A stretch of DNA of 64,000 nt from CAWAHD01 sp963781785 (GTDB lineage Bacteria; Planctomycetota; Planctomycetia; Isosphaerales; Isosphaeraceae): assembly GCA_963781785.1 (NCBI GenBank), contig CAWAHD010000001.1:1860001-1924000 (forward strand). Reading direction: 5' to 3'. Below are positions 9,132 to 18,709 of this stretch, one piece after another (the stretch's first letter is position 1; every line of letters starts with the position of its first letter). The position numbers and the translations under genes were made by a program. The notes below the pieces were generated by a model. That model made no database searches, was not told the DNA's origin, and saw only the letters and a list, made by a program, of their open reading frames with translations.

Positions 9132-9734
9132 TCAGCAGTTCATGTACTTCCAGTTTCGGGGTTTACCCTCGGCCAGCCACTCGATCGTGGTCTCGAGCCG
9201 TTTCGTGCGTGTCGCGTCGGTCTTGGCCTCGGTGATCCACTCGATGTACTCGCGTTTGTGACTGGGAGAAAAGGCCTCGAACGTGGCCTGTGCCTTCTTG
9301 TTCCTCTTGAGCCTTGCCGCCAGGTCGTCCGGCACGACCACAGGCTTGGGAGGCTTCTTGACACGCTCGGGCGGCTTGACTCCGTCTTCATTCAACTTCA
9401 TGGCGCTCTTGATATATCCGGTGATCACCTTGTTCGCAGGCAGGCTCGTCAGCGAGGTGATCCGACCGAAGTGGCCCATTGCCGCGTCGGTCTCGCGCTT
9501 GCCATCCTTGACGATGAGCGAGCCCTTCCAGAAACCGAAGGCGCAATGCTCCTTGAACGACGACATGCCGCAGAGCATTCCCTTGTACATGAAATGCGGA
9601 CGGCTCCATTTCATGGTCTCTTCGACATCCGGGCAAGCCGCATGGACCAGCTCGCGAAGGTGGGCGAGGATCGGCTTGGCGAACTCCGGCGACTTGGCGA
9701 TGTAGACGTCGATGCGCGGGTCTTTCTTTGGCAT
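9132..9734 (-). CDS. YdeI/OmpD-associated family protein with DUF1801-like domain
   Basis: A 200-residue cytoplasmic protein. The N-terminal half (DPRIDVYIAKSPEFAKPIL, ETMKWSRPHFMYKG, CAFGFWKGS) matches DUF1801/YdhG-type small beta-barrel proteins. The C-terminal half (VPDDLAARLKRNKKAQATFE, SPSHKREYIEWI, AKTDATRTKRLE) matches the YdeI C-terminal helical domain, described as a 'bacteriocin-protection' domain. The two-domain layout is normal for the family. Its biochemical role is not established. It converges on the rhamnose operon with a 10-bp gap and appears to be monocistronic. Confidence 0.85.
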   Translation of the reverse strand: MPKKDPRIDVYIAKSPEFAKPILAHLRELVHAACPDVEETMKWSRPHFMYKGMLCGMSSFKEHCAFGFWKGSLIVKDGKRETDAAMGHFGRITSLTSLPANKVITGYIKSAMKLNEDGVKPPERVKKPPKPVVVPDDLAARLKRNKKAQATFEAFSPSHKREYIEWITEAKTDATRTKRLETTIEWLAEGKPRNWKYMNC

Positions 9735-10211
9735 GGTTTTGACTCGGTGCGGGCCTCTTCTTGCTGGTGACGGTGCGCCGGGCGACGTTTCGTGCGAGGC
9801 GGCTCGGCAGAAACGGCAAGAACCGAACGACGGCCCTCGATTCTCGAATAGAGAACCGAGTGAATCAAGCCCTTCGGAGACGAGAATGCATCGCGTTCAA
9901 ATTCCCCCCTTGCGAAGGGGGGCCAGGGGCTCACAGGCAGGGGTTTCTCTGACACGTGCCAGGCGGGCCATCGGCCCCGCCACAACACTTCGGCGGCCGA
10001 TGGATTGCTTCTGGCTCCCTCTCCTTGGGAAGGGGGCTGGGGTGAGGGGCCAGCGCCACCGAGAGCCTTCTCAAATTCAATCGCCCGGTGTGCATCCTCA
10101 CTAAACTTGATCAACCCAACCCTCACCCCAGCCCTCTCCCTGAGGGAGAGGGAGCCAGTATCTGGGGGCGCCTCCGGGCGACCGCGCGGCTTGCGAAAGC
10201 TCGACTTTTCA
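9735..10211. other. Repeat-rich intergenic region
   Basis: No gene recognised. It contains a CCCCCCTTGCGAAGGGGGG hairpin (about 9905-9924), an inverted pair of 'CTCACCCCAGCCCTCTCC' repeats (10009-10160), and a 'CTCGACTTTTCATCAGGCC' element (10199-10218). All have relatives elsewhere in the window or resemble dispersed planctomycete repeats. Confidence 0.6.
10009..10161. repeat. Inverted pair of GC-rich intergenic repeats
   Basis: Copy one (about 10012-10049) reads GGCTCCCTCTCC...GGGGCTGGGGTGAGGG. Copy two (about 10119-10159) is its reverse complement. Each copy also has internal dyad symmetry (CTCCCTC/GAGGGAG), so the pair can fold into a long hairpin with a loop of about 70 bases. It sits at the 3' end of aroF and could act as a terminator-like structure. 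Confidence 0.7.
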
Positions 10212-11228
10212 TCAGGCCACGGTCGATCCCAGCGGCTCGGCCAGCGCCCGGAGCTGGCCCAGGAGCCGCTCGAAGCTCTCGAAGCTGAGCGACTGCTTGC
10301 CGTCGGACAGGGCGCGGTCCGGATCGGGGTGGACTTCGATCAAGAGCCCGTCGGCGCCGGCGGCCAAAGCGGCCAGTGCCATCGGCGGCACGTGGTCGCG
10401 GTTGCCGGTGCCGTGGCTGGGATCGACGACGATCGGCAGATGCGACAGCGTCTTGGCCGGAGGAATGACCGACAGATCAAGGGTGTTGCGGCTATGGTCG
10501 GTGAAAGTCCGCACGCCTCGCTCGCACAGGATCACGTCGGGATTCCCGCCCGAGAGCAGATACTCGGCCGACATCAGCCACTCCTCGAGTGTGGCCGACA
10601 TTCCGCGCTTCAGGAGGATCGGCCGGCGCGCCTGCGCGACCCGCCGGAGCAAGCTGAAGTTCTGCATATTCCGCGCCCCGATCTGAATGATGTCCGCGAC
10701 TTCCTCGACCGGCTCGGCGTTCTCGGTATCCATCAGCTCGGTGACAATGCCGATGCCGGTTTTGGCGCGCACTCGGTTGAGGATCTCCAGGCCTTCCAGG
10801 CCCAGCCCCTGAAAGGCGTACGGGCTGGTCCGCGGCTTGAACGCGCCGGCGCGGAGGAACCGGATGCCCTTCTTGAGCAGCCAGTCGGCCGTTTGGAGGA
10901 TCATCGTCTCATCCTCGACGGAGCACGGCCCGGCGATGATCGTGAATCGGCGCTCGCCGAAGCTCCCCTGCGGCAGTCGCACGACCGTGTCCTGCGCATG
11001 CATCTCGCGACTGGCGAGCTTGTAGGGCTTGGTGACCCGGATCAGCTCGAAGACTCCGGGGAGCACGTCCAGTGTCCGAGGATCAACCGAGCCCGTGTTT
11101 CCCGTGATCCCGATCGCTGTCCGCGTGGCACCCGGCATGGGGTGCGGCGTCAGACCCATCTGCCGGATCGTGTCGAGAACCCGGTCGATCTGGGCGGGAG
11201 TGGAGTGGCTCTGCATCACGACGAGCAT
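10212..11228 (-). CDS. aroF: 3-deoxy-7-phosphoheptulonate synthase (DAHP synthase)
   Basis: Catalyses the first step of the shikimate pathway, condensing phosphoenolpyruvate with erythrose 4-phosphate. The 338-residue protein has a short N-terminal ACT-like regulatory domain (MLVVMQSHSTPAQIDRVLD, residues 1-70). A beta/alpha barrel follows, with IIAGPCSVE, FLRAGAFKPRTSPY, TELMD, QIGARNMQNF, LLKRGM, CERG, VDPSHGTG and EVHPDP. This is the Thermotoga/Bacillus-like type I-beta form, in which the N-terminal domain mediates feedback by aromatic amino acids. The ATG at 11228 follows a GAGGG ribosome site; the longer open frame to 11339 is not needed. Confidence 0.95.
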   Translation of the reverse strand: MLVVMQSHSTPAQIDRVLDTIRQMGLTPHPMPGATRTAIGITGNTGSVDPRTLDVLPGVFELIRVTKPYKLASREMHAQDTVVRLPQGSFGERRFTIIAGPCSVEDETMILQTADWLLKKGIRFLRAGAFKPRTSPYAFQGLGLEGLEILNRVRAKTGIGIVTELMDTENAEPVEEVADIIQIGARNMQNFSLLRRVAQARRPILLKRGMSATLEEWLMSAEYLLSGGNPDVILCERGVRTFTDHSRNTLDLSVIPPAKTLSHLPIVVDPSHGTGNRDHVPPMALAALAAGADGLLIEVHPDPDRALSDGKQSLSFESFERLLGQLRALAEPLGSTVA

Positions 11229-11337
11229 GATCGTTGATCCCTCGCGTCGTTCGGGGTATACCGGGATAAAGCAGGACGCATGCGGCGACTTTTCCGAATC
11301 ATTGTACCCGTTCACCGAACACACGTAAGGATCGATC

Positions 11338-13311
11338 ATGCGGCTGCGCCTGGTGGCCTTCGGGATAGTCGCGGTTTTCGTTCTGAGCCTCGCGCTCGTT
11401 TATGTCGTGATTCCCTGGTTGAGCGGAAGTCCGATGCCGGGACTGCCCTTCGACCTGGGGGATACCGAACAAGTCGAGCTCACCGATTACCGGCCGCCGC
11501 CGCCCAAGCCGGACGAGCCGCTGGCCGACGATTTGCTCAGCGACAAGAATCCGGCGTTCTTGCCCGACTTGGTCGATCGCCGGCCAGAGGGTAGCTGGCG
11601 AATCAATGCTAGTTCGGCCGTTCTGCGTCTCGACGTCCCCATGCTCAAGCCGGACGCCGACTCTCACTTTCTGCAACTGCGACCCTCCTACGCCGACGCC
11701 ATGGCCAGCGCGCCTGCCGGGATGAGCGTTCTCCCCTCGCTCAACGTCATCGACGGCAAGGCCAAGCAGTTCGACGACGGTCTGTATGCGGCGATCGATC
11801 TCGCCTACTACCAGGGATTGAAGCCTCGACTGGAAAGCCACGTGGCCTTGATCGAGCGAATCCACGACCGCGCCCCGCGTGACAGCTCCGCAGCGGCTTA
11901 TCTCGCGGCCGGCTTGCAGATCGCCGGCGCCCCGGTGCAGACCAGCCAGCCGGAACACGTGGCGTCCTGGCGCACCCGCTTTGAGTTGGCTGCGATGTTC
12001 TCCAAACCCCTCGGTTTCTACACCTGGAGCCCGGAGCTCGTGCGGGTCTTCCGCTTCATGCGGTTCTTTCAGCAGCCGCTTCCCCCCGACAAGCCCGACC
12101 TCACCTCGGAACTTGCCCGGGCCGTCGGCTCTGACCCGAAACTGCTCGAGGACTACAAGCGAGTGAGCGCCTTCTACGCGAAGCTCACCAACCCGCTCGC
12201 AAACCTCACCCTGGTCGACGCGCTCGAGAAGGGGGCAAAGCCCGGGGGTCCGCAGGCGATCGCCGTGTTTCCGAGTGCTCGATCGAAGGAAACGGAGCTG
12301 CTGCGCCAGTTGTTCCCCGGTGGTCTTCCGGCCGGTGCCGACTTGATGAGGGAATTGATTCGCGCGATCCGCGCGGGAAAGGTCGACCTGGCGCCCAAGA
12401 CGAACAGCGGCTGGTACGAGTATCAGATCTACGCACTGGAGACGCTGCTCTTGCCGGAAAAGGGCGAAGAAAACCCCAAGCTTTTGCTCACAAAGGCCTA
12501 CAAGAAGCGAATGCTCGAGGCCTTTACGGCCCTCGTGACCAAGCGCAGGGAAACGCACATCCGGTTCCTCGAAACAGTAGCAGCCAAATCGGCGGAGCCG
12601 CTTGCTCCGCCCGCGAAAGTGAAGCCAAGGCTCCGCGTGGAACCGTGCCCGAGCTACTACCTGCGGACGGCCCGTTCGTACGACTTTCTGCTCAATTTCC
12701 TGGTCGCTGCCGTCGGCGAGGACGGGCTCGCGCTTCTGCACGCGAAGAAAGAAGAGGGAGACCGCAGCAGGCCGTTATTGGAGGAGCTGCGCTCGATGCG
12801 CGAGTTCTTTTACGGCCTTCATCTGCTGAGTGCGGAGGACATCGGCATGGCCCCGGGATTGCGGCCGGACGAGCCGGTCGATCGGGCCGCCTGCGAGGCG
12901 AACGCCACCCAGTGGCTGGCGCTGTACCGTCACGACGCCGATTTGAAGGTCGATACCCGAGTTTCGGTCCCGCTCTACTTCGACAACACCCAACAGCGAA
13001 CGCGGCTCTGGGCGACGATCGGTGTGCGTCTGGCGAAGCTGGACGTTTCCTACGCCAGGCCTCCGAAGATCAAACCGGCCGCCGGAGGAGGGGAGTGGGA
13101 GGAGGCCAAGCCGGATCAGCTCGAAGCCGCCATGTACGTCATTGCGGTCGACGAGTTTGCCGAGATCGAGATCCCCGGATTGGAGCCACTGACTCGCAAA
13201 GAGTTCCGCGACGTCTGCAATGCCAACAAGACCAAGCCCGAGATCCTGCGAGCATTCAGCCGGCAAGGCATCATCGAAACCCCGCAGTTCAAATCGAAGG
13301 ACGCCCCGTAA
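11338..13311 (+). CDS. Large anchored protein of unknown function
   Basis: A 657-residue product that I do not recognise. Residues about 5-28 form a single hydrophobic segment without a clear signal-peptidase site, so it is probably a membrane anchor. A short proline-rich stretch (DYRPPPPKPDEP) follows, then a long mixed alpha-helical region rich in charged residues with no cysteine motifs or known catalytic signature. Its start lies 110 bp from the divergent aroF start, so the two may share a promoter region. Its 3' end overlaps the end of hpnE on the other strand by about 23 bp. Codon use is ordinary for the window and the frame is intact. Confidence 0.8.
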   Translation: MRLRLVAFGIVAVFVLSLALVYVVIPWLSGSPMPGLPFDLGDTEQVELTDYRPPPPKPDEPLADDLLSDKNPAFLPDLVDRRPEGSWRINASSAVLRLDVPMLKPDADSHFLQLRPSYADAMASAPAGMSVLPSLNVIDGKAKQFDDGLYAAIDLAYYQGLKPRLESHVALIERIHDRAPRDSSAAAYLAAGLQIAGAPVQTSQPEHVASWRTRFELAAMFSKPLGFYTWSPELVRVFRFMRFFQQPLPPDKPDLTSELARAVGSDPKLLEDYKRVSAFYAKLTNPLANLTLVDALEKGAKPGGPQAIAVFPSARSKETELLRQLFPGGLPAGADLMRELIRAIRAGKVDLAPKTNSGWYEYQIYALETLLLPEKGEENPKLLLTKAYKKRMLEAFTALVTKRRETHIRFLETVAAKSAEPLAPPAKVKPRLRVEPCPSYYLRTARSYDFLLNFLVAAVGEDGLALLHAKKEEGDRSRPLLEELRSMREFFYGLHLLSAEDIGMAPGLRPDEPVDRAACEANATQWLALYRHDADLKVDTRVSVPLYFDNTQQRTRLWATIGVRLAKLDVSYARPPKIKPAAGGGEWEEAKPDQLEAAMYVIAVDEFAEIEIPGLEPLTRKEFRDVCNANKTKPEILRAFSRQGIIETPQFKSKDAP

Positions 13312-14906
13312 CATCGTCGACTGAGTTTGAGCGATCGGTCGCTGACAGCGAGAACGGTTGGGGGCGCTCCGGCGTGAATCCCGCACCGCCTGGCAGCGGA
13401 TCCCTGCCAGGGCCGGAGGGAATTCTGGCGGGCCGGGTTTCGCCGGCCCCGAACAGCCACCGGGCAATCAGTCCGGTCTTGAGTCCGGGCCGGACCAAGC
13501 GCGTGGGCTGATCCAGGGTGGCGAGGATTCCCTGCGCGGCCAGGTATCCGCTCCGGACCGCGCCCTCCATGGTGGCGGGCCAGCCGGTGTCGGTCCAATC
13601 GCCGGCAAGGTAGAGACCGTCGATCGGCGTGCACTGGGGCGGCCTGAGCGCCTCCACACCGGGCCGAACCGAAAAGGTCTGCGCCGTGCTCCGTGACGAC
13701 CTTCCATCTGAGCAGCGTCGCCGTCCGGGCCGCAGGCCAGATCTCGGCGAGGTCGGCGACGACCGCATCGCAGATCGCCGTTTTATCAAGTGCCAGCAAG
13801 TCGTACGAAGCACTGATGACGATTTGCAGATACTCCTCCGCTGGGCGCGCGATCGGGTCGGGGTTCCGGGGCGCGTTCCTGTTCACCGCCGCGCTACCCC
13901 GAATCGCCGTGTGGTTGAACACCCACTGGATCAAACGGCCCGTGGTCACAACGTGCTCGAATGGGCAAACGGGCCTGTCGAACCAAAGATGAACTCCGGT
14001 GATTGGTGTCGAACGCAGAAGATCCAGCTTGAGCAAGCCGGGGAGCCGTTGGGAGAGCGCGTCGGGAATCAGGCTGCGCACCCGGTCGAACGGGACTGCG
14101 ATCAAGACGAAATCTGACGCAAGGGATTGGCCGGAGCGCAGCAGCACGCCGCTGACCGCGCCGGTTTCATCATATTCAATCGTCTGCACGCCGGTGGTTA
14201 GCCGCACCAGGACGTCGTGATCGCGCAGCCACGTCTCCAGCCGCGACCCATAAAGCTCACCCAGGGGAACCAGCGGAAGCTCGGGCTGGAAGCCCGTTCG
14301 ATTGCGGAGGAACCCATCGAGGAAAACCTTGCGAGCGTGGCCGACGTCCATCTGCTCGAGCCGCTCGTTCAGGGCCGAGACCAGCACGGTCCCCCAGAAC
14401 AGGTTGATCGTGCGAACGTTCTGGCGATGGCGGAGCAGCCAGCCGGCGAACGATTCGCCCGGGCGCTCGTCTTGGGTGAGGGCAAGGCGAGCCAATCCAT
14501 ACGCCACGCGCAGCTTGTCGCCCGCACTCAGGAAGCCGGCCCTCAAGAAGCTGCCGGCCAGATGGAAGGGAGCCGGAAACAGACCGGCCCGGAACCGCGA
14601 GACCTGTCCGCCAGCGCTCAAGAAGACAAGCTCGCGCTCGCGGCGCAGCATCCCGTCGATCGCGACCCGTCGACAGAAGTCGGCCAGGTTCGTGCAGCAT
14701 GCCATGCTCACGTGCTGACAGTTATCAACGAGATCTCCCGTGGCGGGATCGGGGAATGAGCTGGCGCGGCCTCCCAGCCGCGGCCGGCTCTCGAGGAGAG
14801 TGATCCGCAGTCCGCGGTTGACGAGGCACGACGCGGCCGCCAGACCCGCCAGACCGCCGCCGACGATGACCACGTGTGGTGGAGGAGGCTTGGGAATGGA
14901 TGTCAT
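13289..14906 (-). pseudogene. hpnE: Squalene-associated FAD-dependent desaturase HpnE (frame broken)
   Basis: HpnE reduces hydroxysqualene to squalene, completing the HpnCDE route from farnesyl diphosphate. The first ~410 residues from the ATG at 14906 show the FAD-binding VVIVGGGLAGLAAAS, LLESRPRLGGRAS, DNCQHV and NLFWGTVLVSALNE. The C-terminal FAD motif (LYLAGDWTDTGWPATMEGA) lies in a different frame. One surplus base near 13679-13682 (after coding for VVTEHGA) explains this; removing it gives ...EHGATFSVRPGVEALRP. The ATG overlaps the hpnD stop (ATGA). Since hpnD and aspS are broken in the same way, an indel error is likelier than true inactivation. Confidence 0.85.
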
Positions 14907-15843
14907 CTCGGTGGGGCGATCGAATCGCAAGATGTCGTCGGTCTCGCGAGTGGTTTGTGGCGAGTCGGATTTCCGCCGAAGCGAGCCGCCAGCGAACGCA
15001 GGGCGATGCAAGTTTTTCGCCAGGTTGGGATCGAGATTCGACCGCCCTGGACGTTGTAATCACGGTGCGCGATCTCGTCGAGCAAGGCCCGGTAGATGCC
15101 GACGATCGTCAAGAGCACGGGCCGGCCGACCGGGGCAACCAGCGGCGCGAGCCGGTAGGCGTCCTCGTAGAATTCATAGGCGCGCTGACCCTGAAACGCC
15201 AGCAAAGCGCGTACCCGGTCGCTGGGGCGTCCGGCCGAGGCAAGCTCTTCCGGTGCCACGCCGAACCGCGCGAGCTCGTCCTGGGGAAGATAGATCCGCC
15301 CGTTACATGCGTCCTCGCGGACGTCGCGGATGATGTTCGTGAGCTGGAGTGCGATGCCGCAGTGCTCGGCGAGCGTCTCGGCCCGGCCCTCCTCCGAGCG
15401 ATAGCCCCAGATGTAGAGGCAGCTCAGGCCGACCACAGAAGCCACGTGATGGCAATAATCCGCGAGATCCTGAAACGTCCCGTAAAGACGGGGCTGCACA
15501 TCCATCCAAACGCCGTCGATCACCTCGTGAAGCAACGGAACCGGGATGCCGTGCCGGGCAATCGTGTCCGAGAGGGCCAGCAGCCCCGGCCAGGCTGCCG
15601 CGCGCCGGCCAGGGCAAGATCGAGCTCGCGCCGCCAGCCGTCCAGCGACCGGGCCTTCTCCGCGGCCGAGCTGGGTTCGTCGACCAGGTCGTCCGTTCGT
15701 CGCAGAAAGGCGTAGAGTGCGCACATCGACCAGCGCCGTTGCCGGGGCAGGAGCAGGAACGCGGAGTAAAAGTTCCGCGCCTCCCGCCGCGCCAAGGTCG
15801 CACAAAACCGGTAGCTGGATTCGAGCGCCGTGTCACTCTTCAC
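14903..15843 (-). pseudogene. hpnD: Squalene synthase-like HpnD (frame broken)
   Basis: HpnD makes presqualene diphosphate from two farnesyl diphosphates. The N-terminal ~80 residues from the GTG at 15843 (YRFCATLARREARNFYSAF, YAFLRRTDDLVDE with the first Asp-rich motif) lie in one frame. The rest lies in another (TIARHGIPVPLL, DYCHHVASVVGL, LQLTNIIRDVREDA with the second Asp-rich motif, GRIYLPQDEL). One missing base near 15598-15604 accounts for this; adding a C gives ...LALAGAPAAWPGLLALSDT. The GTG overlaps the hpnC stop (GTGA). It has the features of the trans-isoprenyl diphosphate synthase family and is probably functional in the real genome. Confidence 0.87.
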
Positions 15844-16868
15844 CGCTGGCTCTCCCTCCGGCACGGGCCTGCCAGGAATTCGCGCGGGACGCGATCGGCA
15901 CCATTCGCCGGCTGGGCGCCCTTTGCAGCAGGCCGGGCGCACGTGCTCGATGCCCTTTGCTGGATCCGGGACATTCCCATGCCCGCAACCGCAAAGAACA
16001 GCAGCCTGAGCTTGGTCCACCGGGACAGGGCTGGCCGCACGGACAGCACGTTGAAACCCTGCGCTTCGATCTGATCGAGGATCGCCAGGCCCCCCCGGGA
16101 AAAGAGGTCAATATCGACAGCCAGCGGCCCTTGGATCCGCGAGACCAGAGATCGGCCTTGCTCGAAAAGAACGCGGGTGCGATCGACCTCAAACTTCATC
16201 AAGCCTGCGAACGCAGGCGTGAATCGTAATTCACGCAGGTCGGTTTCGGAATAGCCGAATCGCGTGCGTTCTTCACGGGGCAGGTAGATGCGGCCAATCG
16301 CCAGGTCGCGTGCGACGTCTTGCCAGAAGTTGGCCAGTTGCAGGGCCGTGCAGGTCTGGTCGGCCAACCGCGCGTTTTCGGGTGTGAACGCGCCGGCGAC
16401 GTGGAGGACCAGGTGTCCCACCGGGTTGGCCGACCGCGTGCAGTAGTCGACCAACTGCGAGTACGTGAGGTATTCAGCGACAGTCTGGTCTTGCTCGAAA
16501 GCCGAGATCAGCGCCTCGAACGGCTCGATCGGGATCCCGTAGCGAGCGACCGTTTCCGCCAATGCGATCATGACAGGGTGGCGGGCTTGGCCACGGTACA
16601 TCGCTTGCAGTTCTCCACGCCACCACGAGAGCAGCTCGAGCGACTTCCGCGGGTCGCCGATCTCGTCGCCCAGGTCGTCAGACCATCGGCAGAAGGCGTA
16701 GATGCTCTCCAACGCCGGCCGATATTCGCGTGGCGTCAGCCAGGTCACGACGCTGAAGTTCTCGTAATGCGTCGCCGTCAGCCGCGCGCAGTACGACAGA
16801 GCCTCTGCGCGGTCGAGACGATTCGAATTCCCGGGCCCGAATCGGCCGAGGTCGTCGGAGAAGGTCAT
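15840..16868 (-). CDS. hpnC: Squalene synthase-like HpnC
   Basis: HpnC converts presqualene diphosphate to hydroxysqualene, between HpnD and HpnE. The 342-residue product is intact, with HYENFSVVTWLTP, FCRWSDDLGDE (Asp-rich motif one), YSQLVDYCTRSANPVGHLVL, LQLANFWQDVARD (Asp-rich motif two) and GRIYLPREE. The final ~35 residues after the hydrophobic stretch FFAVAGMGM are basic and low in complexity, longer than usual. The ATG at 16868 was chosen because homology begins at EALSYCARLTATHYENF; the frame is open to 16985. It is the first gene of a three-gene operon with 4-bp overlaps throughout. Squalene here would feed hopanoid or other triterpenoid synthesis; no cyclase gene lies in the window. 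Confidence 0.92.
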   Translation of the reverse strand: MTFSDDLGRFGPGNSNRLDRAEALSYCARLTATHYENFSVVTWLTPREYRPALESIYAFCRWSDDLGDEIGDPRKSLELLSWWRGELQAMYRGQARHPVMIALAETVARYGIPIEPFEALISAFEQDQTVAEYLTYSQLVDYCTRSANPVGHLVLHVAGAFTPENARLADQTCTALQLANFWQDVARDLAIGRIYLPREERTRFGYSETDLRELRFTPAFAGLMKFEVDRTRVLFEQGRSLVSRIQGPLAVDIDLFSRGGLAILDQIEAQGFNVLSVRPALSRWTKLRLLFFAVAGMGMSRIQQRASSTCARPAAKGAQPANGADRVPREFLAGPCRRESQR

Positions 16869-17123
16869 GTTCGGATCAGCTCGAATCGCGTGGCGTCTGC
16901 CGTGGCCGCCCTTGCCGGATGCTCCCGGCTTCGATTCCGATCGGGCCGGGTTACCGCGTTTCCCTGTTGATGGCCGGGAGGTCATTGACCGGCCCCGGAA
17001 TCGTCATCAAAATCAAAGCGCCACGGCCAGCATTCTAACAACGTCCAGACTTTCGTGCATGATGCGGGCTCAAGAAGTCTCTCTCGGGCAGACCTTTTGG
17101 AATCCCTAAGAAGGACCCCTCCC

Positions 17124-17762
17124 ATGTCTCGATCGATTCGCCGCGTGCCGACCTATTGGATCCTGATCGCCGCGATCGCTCTGGCCGTGCCGACAGCCCG
17201 GTCAGACGAGCCGGGCGAGTTCCACCGGCTGTTCAATGGTAAGGACCTCACCGGCTGGGTCACTCCCAAGGACAAATCGCTGTTTGTGGTCGAGGACGGT
17301 GAGATCGTCGGCCGCACCAAGGAAAAGATCAAGAAGAACGAGTTCCTGGCGACCGAGAAAACCTATGGAGACTTCGTGCTCAAGGCCAAGGTCAAATTCA
17401 AGAACGGCAACTCGGGCATCCAATTTCGCAGCAAGCGGACAGACGACGGCGTCGTCTCCGGCCCTCAGGCCGACGTGGCCGATGACCAGTGGGGGCTGCT
17501 CTACGAAGAACGCGGCCGCGGCCAACTCCAGCGCTACCCTCTTGAAAAGGCCAAGGCCCTCCTCAAGGACGACGGCTGGAACGAGTTCGTAATTACCGCC
17601 AAGGGCCAGCATGTCACGATCGACTTAAACGGCACGCGCATCATCGACCGCGACGATCCCAAGTTCGACAAGGAAGGGATCATCGCGCTTCAGATCCACG
17701 TCTGGCCAGACCCGATGGAAGTCCGGTTCAAGGACATCGAGATCAAGGAGCTCAAGCCGTAG
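17124..17762 (+). CDS. Exported DUF1080 (3-keto-disaccharide hydrolase-like) protein
   Basis: A 212-residue protein with a signal peptide (cleavage probably after PTARS) followed by one DUF1080 domain. The domain starts FHRLFNGKDLTGWV, a hallmark of this concanavalin-like fold, which is heavily expanded in planctomycetes. Further markers are FVLKAKVKFKNGNSGIQFRS, GLLYEERGRG, WNEFVITAKGQHVTIDLNG and IALQIHVWPDPMEVRFKDI. Members have been linked to 3-keto-glycoside hydrolysis, but many have no known substrate. AAGAAGGA lies before the ATG at 17124. It runs divergently from hpnC with a 255-bp gap. Confidence 0.88.
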   Translation: MSRSIRRVPTYWILIAAIALAVPTARSDEPGEFHRLFNGKDLTGWVTPKDKSLFVVEDGEIVGRTKEKIKKNEFLATEKTYGDFVLKAKVKFKNGNSGIQFRSKRTDDGVVSGPQADVADDQWGLLYEERGRGQLQRYPLEKAKALLKDDGWNEFVITAKGQHVTIDLNGTRIIDRDDPKFDKEGIIALQIHVWPDPMEVRFKDIEIKELKP

Positions 17763-17780
17763 AAATCTGACGGTGGCTCA

Positions 17781-18281
17781 TCACCACTCGTGTTCCTTTC
17801 TGGTCTGTTCTTCCATCGCCTTCTTTTTCGCGGGGTACTCGATGACGACGAGCTCCTTCGTGTCGGGGTCGTAGCCGTATTCCTGGTAGTAGGGCAGCGT
17901 CGGCAGCCAGAGGCCGTCGGGTTTGCCTTTCTTGATGATCTCTGCCATGAATTCTTCGTAGGTCTTGGGCTTTTCGCCGTTGAGTGCCTCGTAGAGATCC
18001 ATGCTGTGCTTGACCGCCATCTTGGCGATATTGCCGACCGTGGTCCGATAGGCATCGGCCTGGAGACTGATATAGTCGGTGGAGTGGATCTTGCCGTCAG
18101 TAACCTGCCCCCCCTTGCCAAGCTCGGGCTTGAGATTGCGCACGTCCTGAGTCTTCTTGCCGAGAGTCTCACGAGCTTTGAGCTTCGGCTTCGCCGGCAC
18201 CTGGTCCGCGCAGCCGGCGGCGAGGGTTAAGAGGGCCAGGCCGAAGGCTCCGGCACGGGTCAGTCCGAGAAGGCGCGTCAT
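17781..18281 (-). CDS. Lipoprotein of unknown function
   Basis: A 166-residue product starting at the ATG at 18281 with a lipoprotein signal (LALLTLAAGC lipobox). The mature part is charged and contains YEALNGEKPKTYEEFMAEII, LWLPTLPYYQEYGYDPDTKELVVIEYP and a lysine/glutamate-rich tail. The pattern is typical of a planctomycete family of secreted proteins of unknown role. GGAG lies about 11 bases upstream of the start. The 3' end converges on the DUF1080 gene with an 18-bp gap. Confidence 0.75.
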   Translation of the reverse strand: MTRLLGLTRAGAFGLALLTLAAGCADQVPAKPKLKARETLGKKTQDVRNLKPELGKGGQVTDGKIHSTDYISLQADAYRTTVGNIAKMAVKHSMDLYEALNGEKPKTYEEFMAEIIKKGKPDGLWLPTLPYYQEYGYDPDTKELVVIEYPAKKKAMEEQTRKEHEW

Positions 18282-18709
18282 GAGGTGGCTCCGGGTGGTG
18301 ACAGGGCGAGCAACGAGGCCGGGCTGACTCAAGTATCGCGCCATCGGGCGCGCCGAGCAAGGGGTGGCGCGCCGGCGTCAGGCAAGTCGCGGCTGACGGG
18401 TGGTCTGTGGGCTCTCGACGACGAACGATGCCCCTTGTTATGATCGTGATGCTCTTTTTCGGTCGCCGAGGCGGGCTGGCCAGGGATGAGAAACGTCGCC
18501 TCAGCGGGCCGTGAGAGAGCGATCGGCTTCCATCGTCCCCGGGCGCCTTGAAGCAGCCGCGCGGGGGCGATCGCATCGAGCTTGTCACGGTTCGCAGTCT
18601 CTTTCCGAGACATCCACTCTCCACGCGCGCTCCAATCGCTTTGAGTTCGCGATCACGACCCACTACGTCTGCGCCCCATGGCTCGTCTCCGCTAGTGCGG
18701 GAGCAAGAG
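18282..18709. other. Divergent intergenic region
   Basis: No gene recognised in about 430 bp between the lipoprotein gene and the large TPR/FG-GAP gene. Open frames here are arginine/serine-rich shadows. Promoters for both genes should lie here, but I see no clear consensus. Confidence 0.4.

Noticed and set aside
13116..13670. C-terminal extension of HpnE in the first frame
   Set aside because: After the break near 13680 this frame is an Arg-rich shadow that runs across the end of the opposite gene. The genuine C-terminus, with the FAD motif, is in the neighbouring frame ending at 13289.
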